A DNA stretch of 64,000 nucleotides from Silene latifolia (GCF_048544455.1 NC_133532.1:87685156-87749155); one strand, 5' to 3'; shown: positions 1-12,149, counted from the first letter of the stretch. The notes: generated by a model not told the origin, from the sequence alone. Program-made: numbers and translations.

Positions 1-818
1 TCTAACCTAAAAAAGAAACCCTAGACACCTCTCATACCCAGAAACAAAGTACAAAGTTCACACAGGAGATTAGACGGACATTAGAGCATCGATTTGCTCC
101 CTTATTCGTGTTCTCTCGCGTTTTGGACAGCACCTGTTTTCGTTTGTTTTGAGTGATGTTTTAGCCGTTTTTACCTCTGGTTTTTGCTAAAGTTTGAATC
201 CTTGGAGTATAAGGATTCCATAACATCTTTCGGAACGAATTTTGAGTAAGAAATGAAGTCACAATTTTCGTTTGAAAATCGCTACACGAAGGGCTTTTTA
301 CGCGAGAAAATTGTTTTGTTTTTCGAAATTGATTTTGTTAAATTGTTACGATTTTATTTTTACAACTGTCAAAGACGCGCCTTCTAAGAAACACTTGCAT
401 ATGATATCCCGAGTGGTGTCCAAGTTTACATATAAGTTGAGGGTGCACAAAATCTCGTCTCTTTCTTCCTCTTTTGTCTCGTGTATGTCATGGCCTTATG
501 GCCCTTTTTATCTCGTTTTTTTGCATCACTATTTAATTATCGTTTCATTAGTTAATGTTTTGTAATTATGATGTTAATGATGGTTTAATTGCTATTTAGA
601 ATAAATAGTATGTTAATCACATGTTTGTTTTCAATTTATGACGATAACATGTTAGTTAGAATAATTCTCATGTTTAAATTATAAAATGAAACAATTTGTT
701 TATTGTATGAAGATAACATGTTTTAAATTATTTAAAATGAATTTTAGTTAGTTTAATTCATTCTCACATGATTTAAATTTGATTAAAGTTAATTACGAAG
801 TAATTAGTTTAAATCACA
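1..818. other. AT-rich non-coding flank
   Basis: I see no supportable gene here. The longest open frame (97 codons from 272) is low-complexity and has no recognisable family. The sequence is AT-rich, with several short repeats around ACATGTT. It continues beyond the CACTA insertion at 819, so 1-818 and 2926 onward were once contiguous. It may belong to a degraded LTR, but that is inference. Confidence 0.5.
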
Positions 819-847
819 CACTACAAAATATACACGGGAAACTGACG
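819..847 (+). repeat. CACTA left terminal inverted repeat
   Basis: Begins CACTACAAAA and continues into GGGAAACTGACGG. It pairs with 2894-2922. Confidence 0.88.
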
Positions 848-1025
848 GAAATAATCCGTCAATAACAGCCTTTTCCCGTCAGAAACACGGCTTACTGACG
901 GCTATTCCGTCAAAGTCCCCATCTAGGATGGGCCAGAGAGTCAACATTCTGTTGACCTTTCTGACAGAAAAACCGTTAGGAAAGTCAACACTCTGTTGAC
1001 TTTCCTGATGGATTTTCTGTCAGGA
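845..1025. repeat. CACTA left subterminal repeats
   Basis: Several direct and inverted copies of CTGACGG / CCGTCAG within 180 bp, with diverged forms such as CTGACAG and CTGATGG near 956-1023. In CACTA elements such clusters bind the element-encoded accessory protein. Confidence 0.8.
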
Positions 1026-1392
1026 GTATTATAGGCAGTGGCTGGAAACAGCCGCTTGCTGCCCAACCACAATGCCGAATATGCATTGTTTTACACCAAA
1101 CGAATACAACCAAACCTTCAAAACACCATATACAACCGTCGACCGCCAAGCGAGAATCCATTTTCATGTCGACCGCAGGAGCGGAAATCAAGAGTAGACA
1201 ACAAAATTATCGATAGAAAGCCTAACACGATTGGAAGAACGAATTTATTTACATAGAAACTAAAGGTCAAATTTGTACAACGTCTCATAAAACAATGTCT
1301 TTTACATACCAACTAAAATACTAAGCCACAATCATAACTTTCTAATTTAAGATAAAGCCTTAACATACTAACATAAGATAAAGACGACGATA

Positions 1393-1911
1393 CTAATAAT
1401 TACCTAGAGGCTCAACTTGTTCACTACCAAAGCCATGCCCGTCATCCGCATAGTCGTCTCTACAAAAAGGGCGGGGAAAACCTGAGCACGAGGGAGGGGG
1501 TTGAGATTGCCGCATCTCAGCCAAAGCTTTTTCCATGGCTGCCATCTGCTCAATTTGGAGACAGACTGTTTCTTGAGTGGTGCGCATTTGTTCCTCAAGA
1601 GTTAGTCGTGCGGCTCGCTAATTGTTCATTTGGGTGGCCAATTGAGAAACCATGCTAGGAGCGTAAGAGAATGATCGACGGGCACGTTTGTTACATGGAG
1701 GTTCAAACCACACTTTGGCCCCTACATCTCTGTTCCCGAATATCCTGCAACGATTGTCAAAGCCATCGACAACGGTGTAGAACGAACGGTACTCATCTGG
1801 AGCCTCTCCAGTGGGTGTTTGTCGACTCATCTCTTCCATATAAATGGCCTTAAAGAATAATAATACAAAAAACAAAACATACAACAATGACTGCCATCCA
1901 AATAATGTCAA
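1393..1911 (-). pseudogene. Remnant of plant CACTA transposase C-terminus (Transposase_24-like)
   Basis: The minus strand is open in one frame from 1911 to 1393 except for a single stop at 1618-1620. The first part has a YRSFYTVVDGF...IFGNRDVG segment, which resembles the conserved V.GG...R.YGLG block near the end of plant Ptta/En/Spm transposases. The second part is an amphipathic segment (EQM..TQE..CLQIEQMAAMEKALAEM) followed by a proline-rich tail, like the coiled-coil end of that family. It lies inside the CACTA element, which supports the call. The rest of the transposase is absent. The family match is from memory of the motif, not from a search. Confidence 0.55.
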
Positions 1912-2504
1912 TTAACAAAAACTAAGTAACATGACTAATTTTTCATTTTAAATATCTAATCTAATTAACATTAAGTCAAATTATCTTTTTAAAAACATTA
2001 ACATTTCACAAAACTTAACACTTCACAAAACTTTTAACAATATTATTAACACTTGACAAAATTTTCACAACACAACATACATTTAAACAAAGTGGCTTCT
2101 ATCCTAATTCAACATGCAACAACACCAACTACTACTAATTAAGCTAATTAAACAAAAATTAATTAAAAGGAGATTAAAAAATACCTAATTAACTTCACCA
2201 ATTATTAAAATGAAAGGATGAGAAATCAGGTGGAGGGCAGCAGTGGGTGGCCGACGGTGGAGGGCGGCAACAACCTATTCAAAGAAAAACAATAAAGAGA
2301 AGAAAAGGAAAAGCAAAAACAAAAGGAAAAAGAAGAAAGAAAGGACATACCTGGGGCAGAGATGGCGGTGGTCAGAAGGAGAGGAGGGTGGTGGTGGTGT
2401 CAGATTTAGGGCTAGGTTTTGGGAGAAAAATTGAATTGGGGAAAAAAATTGTGCGACAGAAGAATGACGGGTTGTTCCCGTGTTTTTCTGATTTAAGAAT
2501 ACTT

Positions 2505-2905
2505 CTGACGGAAAATCCGTCACGAAAGTCAATATTCTGTTGACTTTCCTGACGGAAATTCCGTCAGGACTGTTCAACAACACGGGATCCTGACGGTTTT
2601 TCCGTCAGGATTTTCCTTTCAATTATTGGCTTTTGGCCAATAATTGAGAGGAACCTCCTGACGGAAATTCCATCAGGATCTCGTGTTATCTGACGGGATT
2701 TCCCTTAGTAATAGTGAAGTCTGACGGAAATTCCGTCACGATGTATTGGCGCCGTTGCTTTTTTTAACGCGCCAGTAACCTGTGACGAATTCTGACGGAT
2801 TTTCCGTCGGTAATCCAATACTAACGGAATTTCTGTCACTAATCTGTCAGTTTCCCAAATTATCTGACGGTTTGGAAATTCCGTTAGAATTTTCGTCAGT
2901 TTCCC
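2505..2905. repeat. CACTA right subterminal repeats
   Basis: At least ten copies of CTGACGGAAATTCCGTCAG-like sequence, direct and inverted, packed into 400 bp next to the right end. Many are themselves inverted pairs that could fold into hairpins. Confidence 0.85.
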
Positions 2906-2922
2906 GCGTTATTTTTGTAGTG
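2894..2922 (-). repeat. CACTA right terminal inverted repeat
   Basis: Ends TTTTTGTAGTG; reverse complement of the left end with a few mismatches. Followed by the target duplication ACA at 2923-2925. Confidence 0.88.
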
Positions 2923-3968
2923 ACATGTTTAACGATTTGTTTTAATTTTAATTATGAAATAGTTAAGATTAATTCACATGTTAGATTTGTTTTAGTTAAT
3001 TTATGATGCATGTATGTTATTTTGTATCGTTTATCATTGCTAAATCATAACTTGGCCTAATTAATATGTAGAAAGCATGTTAAATGAATTAGACATTCAT
3101 AGGTCATACAAAACCCGACATAAGATGATTTAAATGAATTTCTTTAAAGAATTTAATGAATTCATCCCATCTTCTGACGATTTCTCGCTAGTTGAATTGT
3201 GCGTGCTTAGCATCTAATTCATGATGCTCGATAACTAGAATAGTCAACATTGACCACCCATTTTGGCCGTGTGATGCCTCGGCCCCCGTGTACTTTTGCC
3301 TCGGCCTTCGTGCCACTTTTGTTCGGTTTTGTTTCCGTTTGTTTAATTATTGTGGTTTTATTTCAATCGATATTGTAATTTAATCGTTGTAATTATTGTT
3401 ATTTATTTTAAATAATGTAATTTGTACTTTAAAATGTGGGTCAAGTTAGTCCTTTATTTTGAGTCAAAATGATTTTACAAAACCTTTGTTTTAGTTGGTT
3501 AAATTGAAATATTTAATCAATTAAATCAAAGTGAGTACGCAAAACGATGATGAGGACAAGGACGAAGTCCATGTGAGCCGTGGACTCACCATATGGCACG
3601 AATTCCGATGCCTAACTAGGCTATTTTGTGTCGTGTGTCATATGTCATGTTTAGCAATTGTATTTAGATCGAGTTGTATCTTTAATTTAATTGTTTACAA
3701 ATCGAGTCGACGAGAATCGTCTGGGTTGTAATAGCTAGTTCCCCCACGGCTCCCTCACTCCCATCTAAGCCATGTTTATGAATGCTTGTTAGCATAGGTC
3801 AAATCAATCTCACATGCTAAATCACTTGGACAAAGTAGATTAGTTGCATTAAACGGTTAGAAACCAAGCTCACATGTTAGGTTTAAAATGGTGTTTTGCA
3901 CTCTCATACAACAATCGTAGTCTTGTCCAATTAGCCATCATAGTCCCAAGTAGAGGCCCTCAGGGTGG
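2923..3968. other. Non-coding flank, possibly old Ty3/Tat LTR
   Basis: No gene seen; ORFs are short and lack family features. The stretch leads into a G-run at about 3961-3977 and then into a segment ending ATTTGGTGGCGACT, which resembles the start of a Tat-type primer binding site (TGGCGACTCC). The region may therefore be the 3' part of an LTR. This is a weak inference, since only about eight bases match. Confidence 0.35.
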
Positions 3969-4119
3969 AGGGGGGGGGATTTTTTAACGAACTTCCCATC
4001 ATGTACTTTCCACGGAGAACTCAAATCTCGTTTTTCGAAATGGTTCCCAAATTTCCTTAAATTTGGTGGCGACTTTAAACGATTTTCAACCCCGTGGATA
4101 TACAATCAAATCCCAACAT

Positions 4120-4250
<131 letters not shown>

Positions 4251-5363
4251 TACTACAAATATAGGCAATAACAACGCCCCTTGTACAGTGCATATTAACG
4301 CAAAAATGTAATAACGTTGTTAATGGGATTATTTTATTTTCGCGGAATTCAGTGAGAAGTAATAAAAACGGTTACAAGACAAAGAACTGTTGTAATTACT
4401 TGTAACAACGGTTAGGTATATAAGAACCGTTGTCGTTTATGAAGTAATAACAACGGTTTAACGCATAATACGTAATAATGTTGTTATTTTATTTTGGCGC
4501 AAATCAGTGAAAAATAATAAAAACTGTTAATTTATTTAACCGTTGTCAATACTAATAACAACAGATATATAACTACAACCGTTGTCAATAATGAAAGTAA
4601 TAACAATGGTTGCTTTGTTAGAACCGTTGTCAATAGTATTGACAACGGTTAATAATATACAAAACCGTTGTCAATACATTCAGTATGTAGAAAAATAAAA
4701 ACAAACACCAGAATACCACAGGAACACAAACACAAACACATAAACAACCGCACACTCTCCCTCACCGTCGACACTCTCCCTCGCCGTCACTACTCTCCGT
4801 CGCCGTCACTCTGTTATCTCCGTCACTATTGTCGTCGTTTTCATCGTCTCTTTCTCATCGTCTCTTTCTCTTTATCATCAAGTATATTTCTAAATATTTT
4901 ATATTTTTGTTTTGGTTTGTTTGATGTTGCTGATTGTATTTTCTATTATTTAATTAACTTATTTAATTGCCATTAAGTAACATGTTACCTACTTAGCATG
5001 TAAATAAAATCTAACCTTCTTAAAACAATGGCAATATGCATACAGAAAAATGTCACTTATTTTATGTTGTGTTTTGGAATCGAAGTAATAACTTATCCAA
5101 ATCTCGTTTCTACCATTATGCATACAAGAAAATATGGAAAATTGGTGCAAAGGTTGGGTAGTCAATAATCTGGATGTAGATAGAGAACTCTTCCATGCAG
5201 ATTATGTCAAAGCAAAAACAGATAATGCTCTGGGTTGATTAGGTCAACATAAAGAAGTCGAGTTCAATAGCAGCTGCAACCAATCCCAATATGATGTTTT
5301 AACTGATCCAAATCTCAGTTCAAAAATCTTCATTTTCTTGATAGCTGTTCGGATAAGGCAAAC

Positions 5364-5747
5364 ATGGCCATCGTATGTAAATCTTAGGCTCAACTGTTTC
5401 ATTTTTATCCGAATTCACCTCGTGTTCTGTTGGCGTACCTCCAAAATTTAGGCGGCAGTGATGTCAATGGCGTGAGGATAATGCGTAGGAATGGTAGACT
5501 AATTTCGCAAAGATGCAAGTGCTTTATGACGGATAATGAGGCAGCCAGATTTATCATGCATGTTCATCAACGAAAAAATGTATTACAGCGCGCCCATCTT
5601 AATTCACTCAATGATATTCAAAACAAACAAGTAAATGAGATGTTGCGGGATATGCCAACCCTGACACATCAAGCAACGAAAGAAATTGCAGCACCCTTAC
5701 TAGTTCGTCGAAATTTCTGGTTAGTTGAAATCGTTGATTTTATCTAG
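5364..5747 (+). pseudogene. Array ORF, copy 1 (stop at codon 8)
   Basis: Same 128-codon frame as the intact copy at 9398-9781, but the eighth codon is TAG where the other copies have TGG. The downstream frame is otherwise open from 5430 to a TAG at 5745. Function not recognised; see the copy in unit 3. Confidence 0.7.
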
Positions 5748-6153
5748 GTATAGCACAAGTGCTAGTTTGTATATAGTATAGTTGATGTTGTTGTATGCTG
5801 ATACCGTGGTTATTTGCTGCTGCTGCTGCTGCTGTAAATTATTGATCCAAGTTTTGGAAAGAAATGCAATGAAATTGAAATTTTAAAAAATAAAATAAAA
5901 TAAAAAAATAACAATAACAACGGTTAATATTAGAAAAACCGTTGTTATTACTTTCCCTCCAATAAACTATTTAACAACAACGAGTTTATTACATAAAACT
6001 GGGGTTGGGGGGGTTTATTAACGAACTTCCCATCACCTACTTTCAACAACGAACTCAAATCTCGTTTTTCAAAATGGTTCCCAAATTTCCTTAAATTTGG
6101 TGGCGACTTTAAACGATTTTCAACCCCGTGGATATACAATCAAATCCCCGCAT

Positions 6154-6157
<4 letters not shown>

Positions 6158-6222
<65 letters not shown>
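6158..6222. repeat. (TA)n(TG)n microsatellite, unit 2
   Basis: About 25 TA repeats running into about 8 TG repeats, followed by TCCGTGTACCTTTTGCT. The same compound tract is in unit 3. Confidence 0.95.
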
Positions 6223-6223
<1 letters not shown>

Positions 6224-7370
6224 CCGTGTACCTTTTGCTCACTACTACAAATATAGGCAATAACAACGCCCCTTGTACAATGCATATTAACGCAAAAATG
6301 TAATAACGTTGTTAATGGGATTATTTTATTTTCGCGGAATTAAGTGAGAAGTAATAAAAACGGTTACAAGACAAAAAACTGTTGTAATTACTTGTAACAA
6401 CGGTTAGGTATATAAGAACCGTTGTCGTTGATGATGTAATAACAACGGTTTAACGCATAATACGTAATAACGTTGTTATTTTATTTTAAGCGCAAATCGG
6501 AAAAATAATAAGAATGGTTAATTTATGCAACCGTTGTCAATACTAATAACAACGGATATATAAATACAACCGTTGTCAATAATGAAAGTAATAACAACGG
6601 TTGCTTTGTTAGAACCGTTGTCAATAGTATTGACAATGCTTAATAATATACAAAACCGTTGTCAATACATTCAGTATATAGAAAAATAAAAACAACCACC
6701 AGAATACCACACGAACACGAACACAAACACACACAAACACAAACACACAAACAACCGCACAATGTCTCTCACCGTCAACACTCTCCCTCGCCGTCACTAC
6801 TCTCTGTCGCCGTCGCTCTGTTATCTCTGTCACTGTTGTCGTCGTTTTCGTCGTCTCTTTCTCATCGTCTCTTTCTCTTTATTATCAAGTATATCTATAA
6901 ATATTTTATATTTTTTTTTTGGTTTGTTTGATGTTGCTTATTGTATTTTCTATTATTTAATTAACTTATTTAATTGCCATTAAGTAACATGTTACCTACT
7001 CAACACGTAAATAAAATCCAGCCTTCATAAAACAATGGCAATATGCATACAGAAAAATGTCACTTATTTTATTTTGTGTGTTGGAATCGATGTAATAACT
7101 CATCCAAATCTCGTTTCTACCATTATGCATACAGAAAATATGGAAAATTGGTGCAAAGGTCAGGGTATTCAATAATCTGGATGTAGAAAGAGAACTCTTC
7201 CATGCAGATTATGTCAAAGCAAAAACAGATAATGCTCTGGGTTGATTAGGTCAAAATAAAGAAGTCGAGTTCAATAGCAGTTGCAACCAATCCCAATATG
7301 ATGTTTTAACCGATCCAAATCTCAGTTCAAAAATCTTCATCTTCTTGATAGCTGTTCGGATAAGGCAAAC

Positions 7371-7640
7371 ATGGCCATGGTATGTAAATCTTGGGCTCAG
7401 CTGTTTCTTTTTTATCCGAATTCAACTCGTGTTCCGTTGGCGTACCTCCAAAATTTATGCGGCAGTGATGTCAATGGCGTGAGGATAATGCGTAGGAATG
7501 GTAGACTAATTTCCCAAAGATGCAAGTGCTTTATGACGGATAATGAGGCAGCCAGATTTATCATGCATGTTCACCAACGAAAAAATGTATTGGAGCGCCC
7601 CATCTTAATCCACTCAATGATATTCAAAACAAACCAGTAA
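7371..7640 (+). pseudogene. Array ORF, copy 2 (frameshifted)
   Basis: Identical in frame to the intact copy for about the first 74 codons. A one-base loss near 7595 (GGAGCGCCCC instead of GCAGCGCGCCC) changes the frame and ends it early at 7640. Without that change it would continue to a stop near 7753. Function not recognised. Confidence 0.7.
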
Positions 7641-8161
7641 ATGAGATGTTGCGGGATATGCCAACCCTGAGACATCAAGCAGCGAAAGAAATTGCAGCAC
7701 CCTTACTAGTTCGTCGAAATTTCTATTTAGTCGAAATCGTTGATTTTATATAGGTATAGCACAAGTGCTAGTTTGTATATAGTATAGTTGATGTTGTTGT
7801 ATGCTGCTACCGTGGTTATTTGCTGCTGCTGCTGTAAATTATTGATGCAAGTTTTGGAAAGAAATGCAATAAAATTGTAATTTTAAAAAATAAAATAAAA
7901 AATAACAATAACAACGGTTAATATTAGCAAAACCGTTGTTATTACTTTCCCTCCAATAATCTATTTAACGCGCGCATTACTATCAACAACGAGTTTATTA
8001 CATAAAACCGGGGTTGGGGGGTTTATTAACGAACTTCCCATCATGTACTTTCAACAACGAACTCAAATCTCGTTTTTCAAAATGGTTCCCAAATTTCCTT
8101 AAATTTGGTGGCGACTTTAAACGATTTTCAACCCCGTGGATATACAATCAAATCCCCACAT

Positions 8162-8165
<4 letters not shown>

Positions 8166-8249
<84 letters not shown>
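8166..8249. repeat. (TA)n(TG)n microsatellite, unit 3
   Basis: About 33 TA repeats followed by about 9 TG repeats, at the same place as in unit 2. Confidence 0.95.
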
Positions 8250-9167
8250 CCGTGTACCTTTTGCTCACTACTACAAATATAGGCAATAACAACGCCCCTT
8301 GTACAATGCATATTAACGCAAAAATGTAATAACGTTGTTAATGGGATTATTTTATTTTCGCGGAATTAAGTGAGAAGTAATAAAAACGGTTACAAGACAA
8401 AAAACTGTTGTAATTACTTGTAACAACGGTTAGGTATATAAGAACCGTTGTCGTTGATGATGTAATAACAACGGTTTAACGCATAATACGTAATAACGTT
8501 GTTATTTTATTTTGGCGCAAATCAGTGAAAAATAATAAGAATGGTTAATTTATGCAACCGTTGTCAATACTAATAACAACGGATATATAAATACAACCGT
8601 TGTCAATAATGAAAGTAATAACAACGGTTGCTTTGTTAGAACCGTTGTCAATAGTATTGACAATGCTTAATAATATACAAAACCGTTGTCAATACATTCA
8701 GTATATAGAAAAATAAAAACAACCACCAGAATACCACACGAACACGAACACAAACACACACAAACACAAACACACAAACAACCGCACAATGTCTCTCACC
8801 GTCAACACTCTCCCTCGCCGTCACTACTCTCTGTCGCCGTCGCTCTGTTATCTCTGTCACTGTTGTCGTCGTTTTCGTCGTCTCTTTCTCATCGTCTCTT
8901 TCTCTTTATTATCAAGTATATCTATAAATATTTTATATTTTTTTTTTGGTTTGTTTGATGTTGCTTATTGTATTTTCTATTATTTAATTAACTTATTTAA
9001 TTGCCATTAAGTAACATGTTACCTACTCAACACGTAAATAAAATCCAGCCTTCATAAAACAATGGCAATATGCATACAGAAAAATGTCACTTATTTTATT
9101 TTGTGTGTTGGAATCGATGTAATAACTCATCCAAATCTCGTTTCTACCATTATGCATACAGGAAAAT

Positions 9168-9272
9168 ATGGAAAATTGGTGCAAAGGCTGGGTATTCAAT
9201 AATCTGGATGTAGAAAGAGAACTCTTCCATGCAGATTATGTCAAAGCAAAAACAGATAATGCTCTGGGTTGA
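9168..9272 (+). CDS. Small exon-like ORF, 34 codons, unit 3
   Basis: This ATG frame follows a splice-acceptor-like ATGCATACAG|G and reads like real protein (MENWCKGW...RELFHADYVKAKTD). It stops at TGA 100 bp before the main array ORF. It is kept in all units with few changes. It may be an exon of a captured gene rather than a gene of its own. I do not recognise the family. Confidence 0.3.
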   Translation: MENWCKGWVFNNLDVERELFHADYVKAKTDNALG

Positions 9273-9397
9273 TTAGGTCAAAATAAAGAAGTCGAGTTCA
9301 ATAGCAGTTGCAACCAATCCCAATATGATGTTTTAACCGATCCAAATCTCAGTTCAAAAATCTTCATCTTCTTGATAGCTGTTCGGATAAGGCAAAC

Positions 9398-9781
9398 ATG
9401 GCCATGGTATGTAAATCTTGGGCTCAGCTGTTTCTTTTTTATCCGAATTCAACTCGTGTTCCGTTGGCGTACCTCCAAAATTTATGCGGCAGTGATGTCA
9501 ATGGCGTGAGGATAATGCGTAGGAATGGTAGACTAATTTCCCAAAGATGCAAGTGCTTTATGACGGATAATGAGGCAGCCAGATTTATCATGCATGTTCA
9601 TCAACGAAAAAATGTATTGCAGCGCGCCCATCTTAATCCACTCAATGATATTCAAAACAAACCAGTAAATGAGATGTTGCGGGATATGCCAACCCTGAGA
9701 CATCAAGCAGCGAAAGAAATTGCAGCACCCTTACTAGTTCGTCGAAATTTCTATTTAGTCGAAATCGTTGATTTTATATAG
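9398..9781 (+). CDS. Array ORF, intact copy, 127 aa, unknown function
   Basis: This is the only uninterrupted copy of an ORF repeated in all five units. The product is basic and mixed in composition, with a cysteine pair near residue 50 (RCKCFM), a QRKNVLQ segment near residue 74 and a C-terminal hydrophobic end (YLVEIVDFI). I see no signal peptide, membrane segment or known motif, and I do not recognise the family. The sequence around it looks like a transcribed gene. Upstream are a CCGTC-rich UTR-like stretch, an AT-rich intron-like stretch and an acceptor-like ATGCATACAG. Downstream is a TAG, a CTG-repeat tail and AATAAAATTG, a plausible poly(A) signal. The best reading is the 3' part of a host gene captured by a CACTA-type element. 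Four of five copies are broken, so selection for the protein is doubtful. Confidence 0.45.
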   Translation: MAMVCKSWAQLFLFYPNSTRVPLAYLQNLCGSDVNGVRIMRRNGRLISQRCKCFMTDNEAARFIMHVHQRKNVLQRAHLNPLNDIQNKPVNEMLRDMPTLRHQAAKEIAAPLLVRRNFYLVEIVDFI

Positions 9782-10189
9782 GTATAGCACAAGTGCTAGT
9801 TTGTATATAGTATAGTTGATGTTGTTGTATGCTGCTACCGTGGTTATTTGCTGCTGCTGCTGTAAATTATTGATGCAAGTTTTGGAAAGAAATGCAATAA
9901 AATTGTAATTTTAAAAAATAAAATAAAAAATAACAATAACAACGGTTAATATTAGCAAAACCGTTGTTATTACTTTCCCTCCAATAATCTATTTAACGCG
10001 CGCATTACTATCAACAACGAGTTTATTACATAAAACCGGGGTTGGGGGGTTTATTAACGAACTTCCCATCATGTACTTTCAACAACGAACTCAAATCTCG
10101 TTTTTCAAAATGGTTCCCAAATTTCCTTAAATTTGGTGGCGACTTTAAACGATTTTCAACCCCGTCTATATACAATCAAATCCCCACAT

Positions 10190-10193
<4 letters not shown>

Positions 10194-10267
<74 letters not shown>
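10194..10267. repeat. (TA)n microsatellite, unit 4
   Basis: About 37 TA repeats, directly followed by the truncated TIR element. Confidence 0.95.
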
Positions 10268-10269
<2 letters not shown>

Positions 10270-10275
<6 letters not shown>

Positions 10276-11382
10276 AAAAACCCAATTACAAAATTAAAAA
10301 AAAAAACCTAATAACTCTTTGATTCACTGAGTTACCCCGATCAACACTTTCAATCAAATTCAACATCTCGTCAGTCACCTTGCCAGAGCACAACCTGACC
10401 GCCGCTGACGTATTCTCTCAGATACCTTACACCATTTCCCCTCCCTCATCAAAACATAAACACCCTTCATATTTACATAACCACCCATCACCATCGCCGC
10501 CCACGTCAATCACCACCATCGCCGGCGAACATCCCTGATGCAAGCACAACGCCGACGAGAGTCGTCGGATGACCTGAGTATCCTGACGGAGGCAAAATTG
10601 GATCGAATATCGCGGTTCCCAGGCCCAGGCAATGGTTCTCCACTTCTGTCGTCAATCCATATGACGCTCTAATTTCCTGGCATCACTGACGACAACTAGC
10701 TCACCTCGTCTCTTTCGTAGGTTCCTCATCTATTTCGATGTATCTACGCCAGTTTTTAATGTATCTTATGACTATTTTAATGTATCTTAACATAGATACA
10801 CAAAATTAATTTCTAGGTGCATTAAAATTGGTTTGAGATACAGTAATATAGTAATTAGATACACTTGAATAACACCACAATTAACTCATCGGAATATTTC
10901 GAATGGTTTAAAAGAAACGAGTATGTTACCAATCTAGCTGCTAATAATCACTTGTTTGAAACTCAATTGGAGGCATTTCGACTTTTTTATCCTTGGTTGC
11001 AACACGTGCATATTCTATTCTTCAATCGAGCATGCCATTTTGATTCAATTATGTTGATTAATCGAAGTTGGTGGTGGCTACCGAAGCTCTGACGTCGGCA
11101 ACAGAGGCTGAGTAGGGCGGTTCGGATGCGAATAGGGCGCGTTGGGATTCGCAGTAGGGGCGACGACGGTGATCGTCTCGCTGTCAGTGTCTTGTCAATG
11201 GTGGTCTGTGACGGAGCCTCATTATCAATGACGAGTGTGGTGGTCGTCGGATCTTGGTGGTGATGGTAAATTAGGATTAACGATATTTGGGTTTGGGCTT
11301 TGGGGTAGTGTGTTCTTAATATTGAGGTGGGCTGATAGTGTTGTTTGTTATCAATAGTTGGCTGGATAGTTCATTCTCACCG
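10270..11382 (+). mobile_element. Truncated copy of the GGATCCGGTGAGAACG TIR element
   Basis: From AAAACCCAATTACAAAATT to GGATAGTTCATTCTCACCG this matches 17010-18122 closely. The left terminal repeat is missing, and the right end stops in the middle of the terminal repeat, fused to TTAATGGGATT of the array unit. It has no coding capacity that I can support; the 75-codon frame at 10865 is disrupted in the other copy. Confidence 0.8.
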
Positions 11383-12149
11383 TTAATGGGATTATTTTAT
11401 TTTCGCGGAATTCGGTGAGAAGTAATAAAAACGGTTACAAGACAAAGAACTGTTGTAATTACTTATGTGAACCCCCGCAATAGCGCGGAAAATATAACTT
11501 ATAAAATGCGGAATTTTAGGAAATTTTTGAAACTTTTAAAGTTTATAAAGCGCGGGTTCATAAAAATCTAAAAGACAAATAAATAATGCGGAAATAAAGA
11601 TTAAATTATACAAACGCGATAGTCAAAGGTGAAGGAAAATATATCCCTCGAATGACAAAAGATAAAAGGGGAGTCTAAACAATCTTAATAAACCAACTAC
11701 TAGTCCAAGGTTTAGTTCTCGCTAGCCCACACGTCTTCCCCACGTAAGCGTCTTCACAACCTGTCATTCATATAAACATGAACGCCACAGTCAGTGGGGA
11801 GTAACTCAAGGTTCTCCCAGCCACAAAATGTCGAAACACAGATAAACAAGAACATATTAGAACATCATAGATATAACCATTTGATGCAGGCATTGAGACA
11901 TGAGACTAACATTCAAAACATGCGTAGTAAATCATATATAAGGCATATGATACATCCATGTGAGACAATCCAACCAAAACGTCATAAATGATAATACAAC
12001 TATAAACACGATAGAATATCATATGTCACGGATTAACGAGATTACATAATAATACATGTGAATGGAAACCTTAGCCATGAACTTGAAAACCAAATAACAT
12101 ACAATACACGAAATGGGACTACTAACATCACATAATAAGCAAAGCATCC

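Larger units (their letters stand above)
819..2922 (-). mobile_element. CACTA (En/Spm) DNA transposon, non-autonomous
   Basis: The element starts CACTACAAAA and ends TTTTTGTAGTG. The outermost ~29 bp at the two ends are inverted copies with a few mismatches. It is flanked by the same 3-bp target duplication, ACA, at 816-818 and 2923-2925, as expected for this superfamily. Both ends carry arrays of a CTGACGGAAA/TTCCGTCAG-type subterminal repeat, the usual binding sites of the CACTA accessory protein. At about 2.1 kb it is too short to encode a TNPD-type transposase; only a decayed fragment of a transposase-like ORF is left on the minus strand. An A/G-rich low-complexity tract lies at about 2275-2345. 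Boundaries are good to about 2 bp. Confidence 0.9.
6001..8010 (+). repeat. Tandem unit 2 of ~2.03-kb array
   Basis: Same order of parts as unit 1. CACTACTACAAATATAG begins at 6240, which is 1,992 bp after its position in unit 1 and 2,026 bp before unit 3. Long stretches (for example 6600-6990 against 8627-9017) are identical or nearly so in units 2 and 3, so these two duplicated most recently. Confidence 0.9.
8011..10037 (+). repeat. Tandem unit 3 of ~2.03-kb array
   Basis: Nearly identical to unit 2 over its whole length. The same flank ORF begins at 8014 here and at 10042 in unit 4, a period of 2,028 bp. CACTACTACAAATATAG begins at 8266. It contains the only undamaged copy of the 127-codon ORF. 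Confidence 0.9.

Noticed and set aside
1038..1312. Short ORFs on both strands in the CACTA interior
   Set aside because: No family features, overlapping on both strands, and outside the transposase-like frame.
2275..2583. 102-codon minus-strand ORF with a Phe/Leu run
   Set aside because: Made by the A/G-rich tract inside the CACTA element.
6621..6983. ORFs in the CCGTC-rich stretch of the array (73-90 codons, both strands)
   Set aside because: Low-complexity Ser/Leu/Arg or Val-rich frames that change between units; better read as UTR-like DNA.
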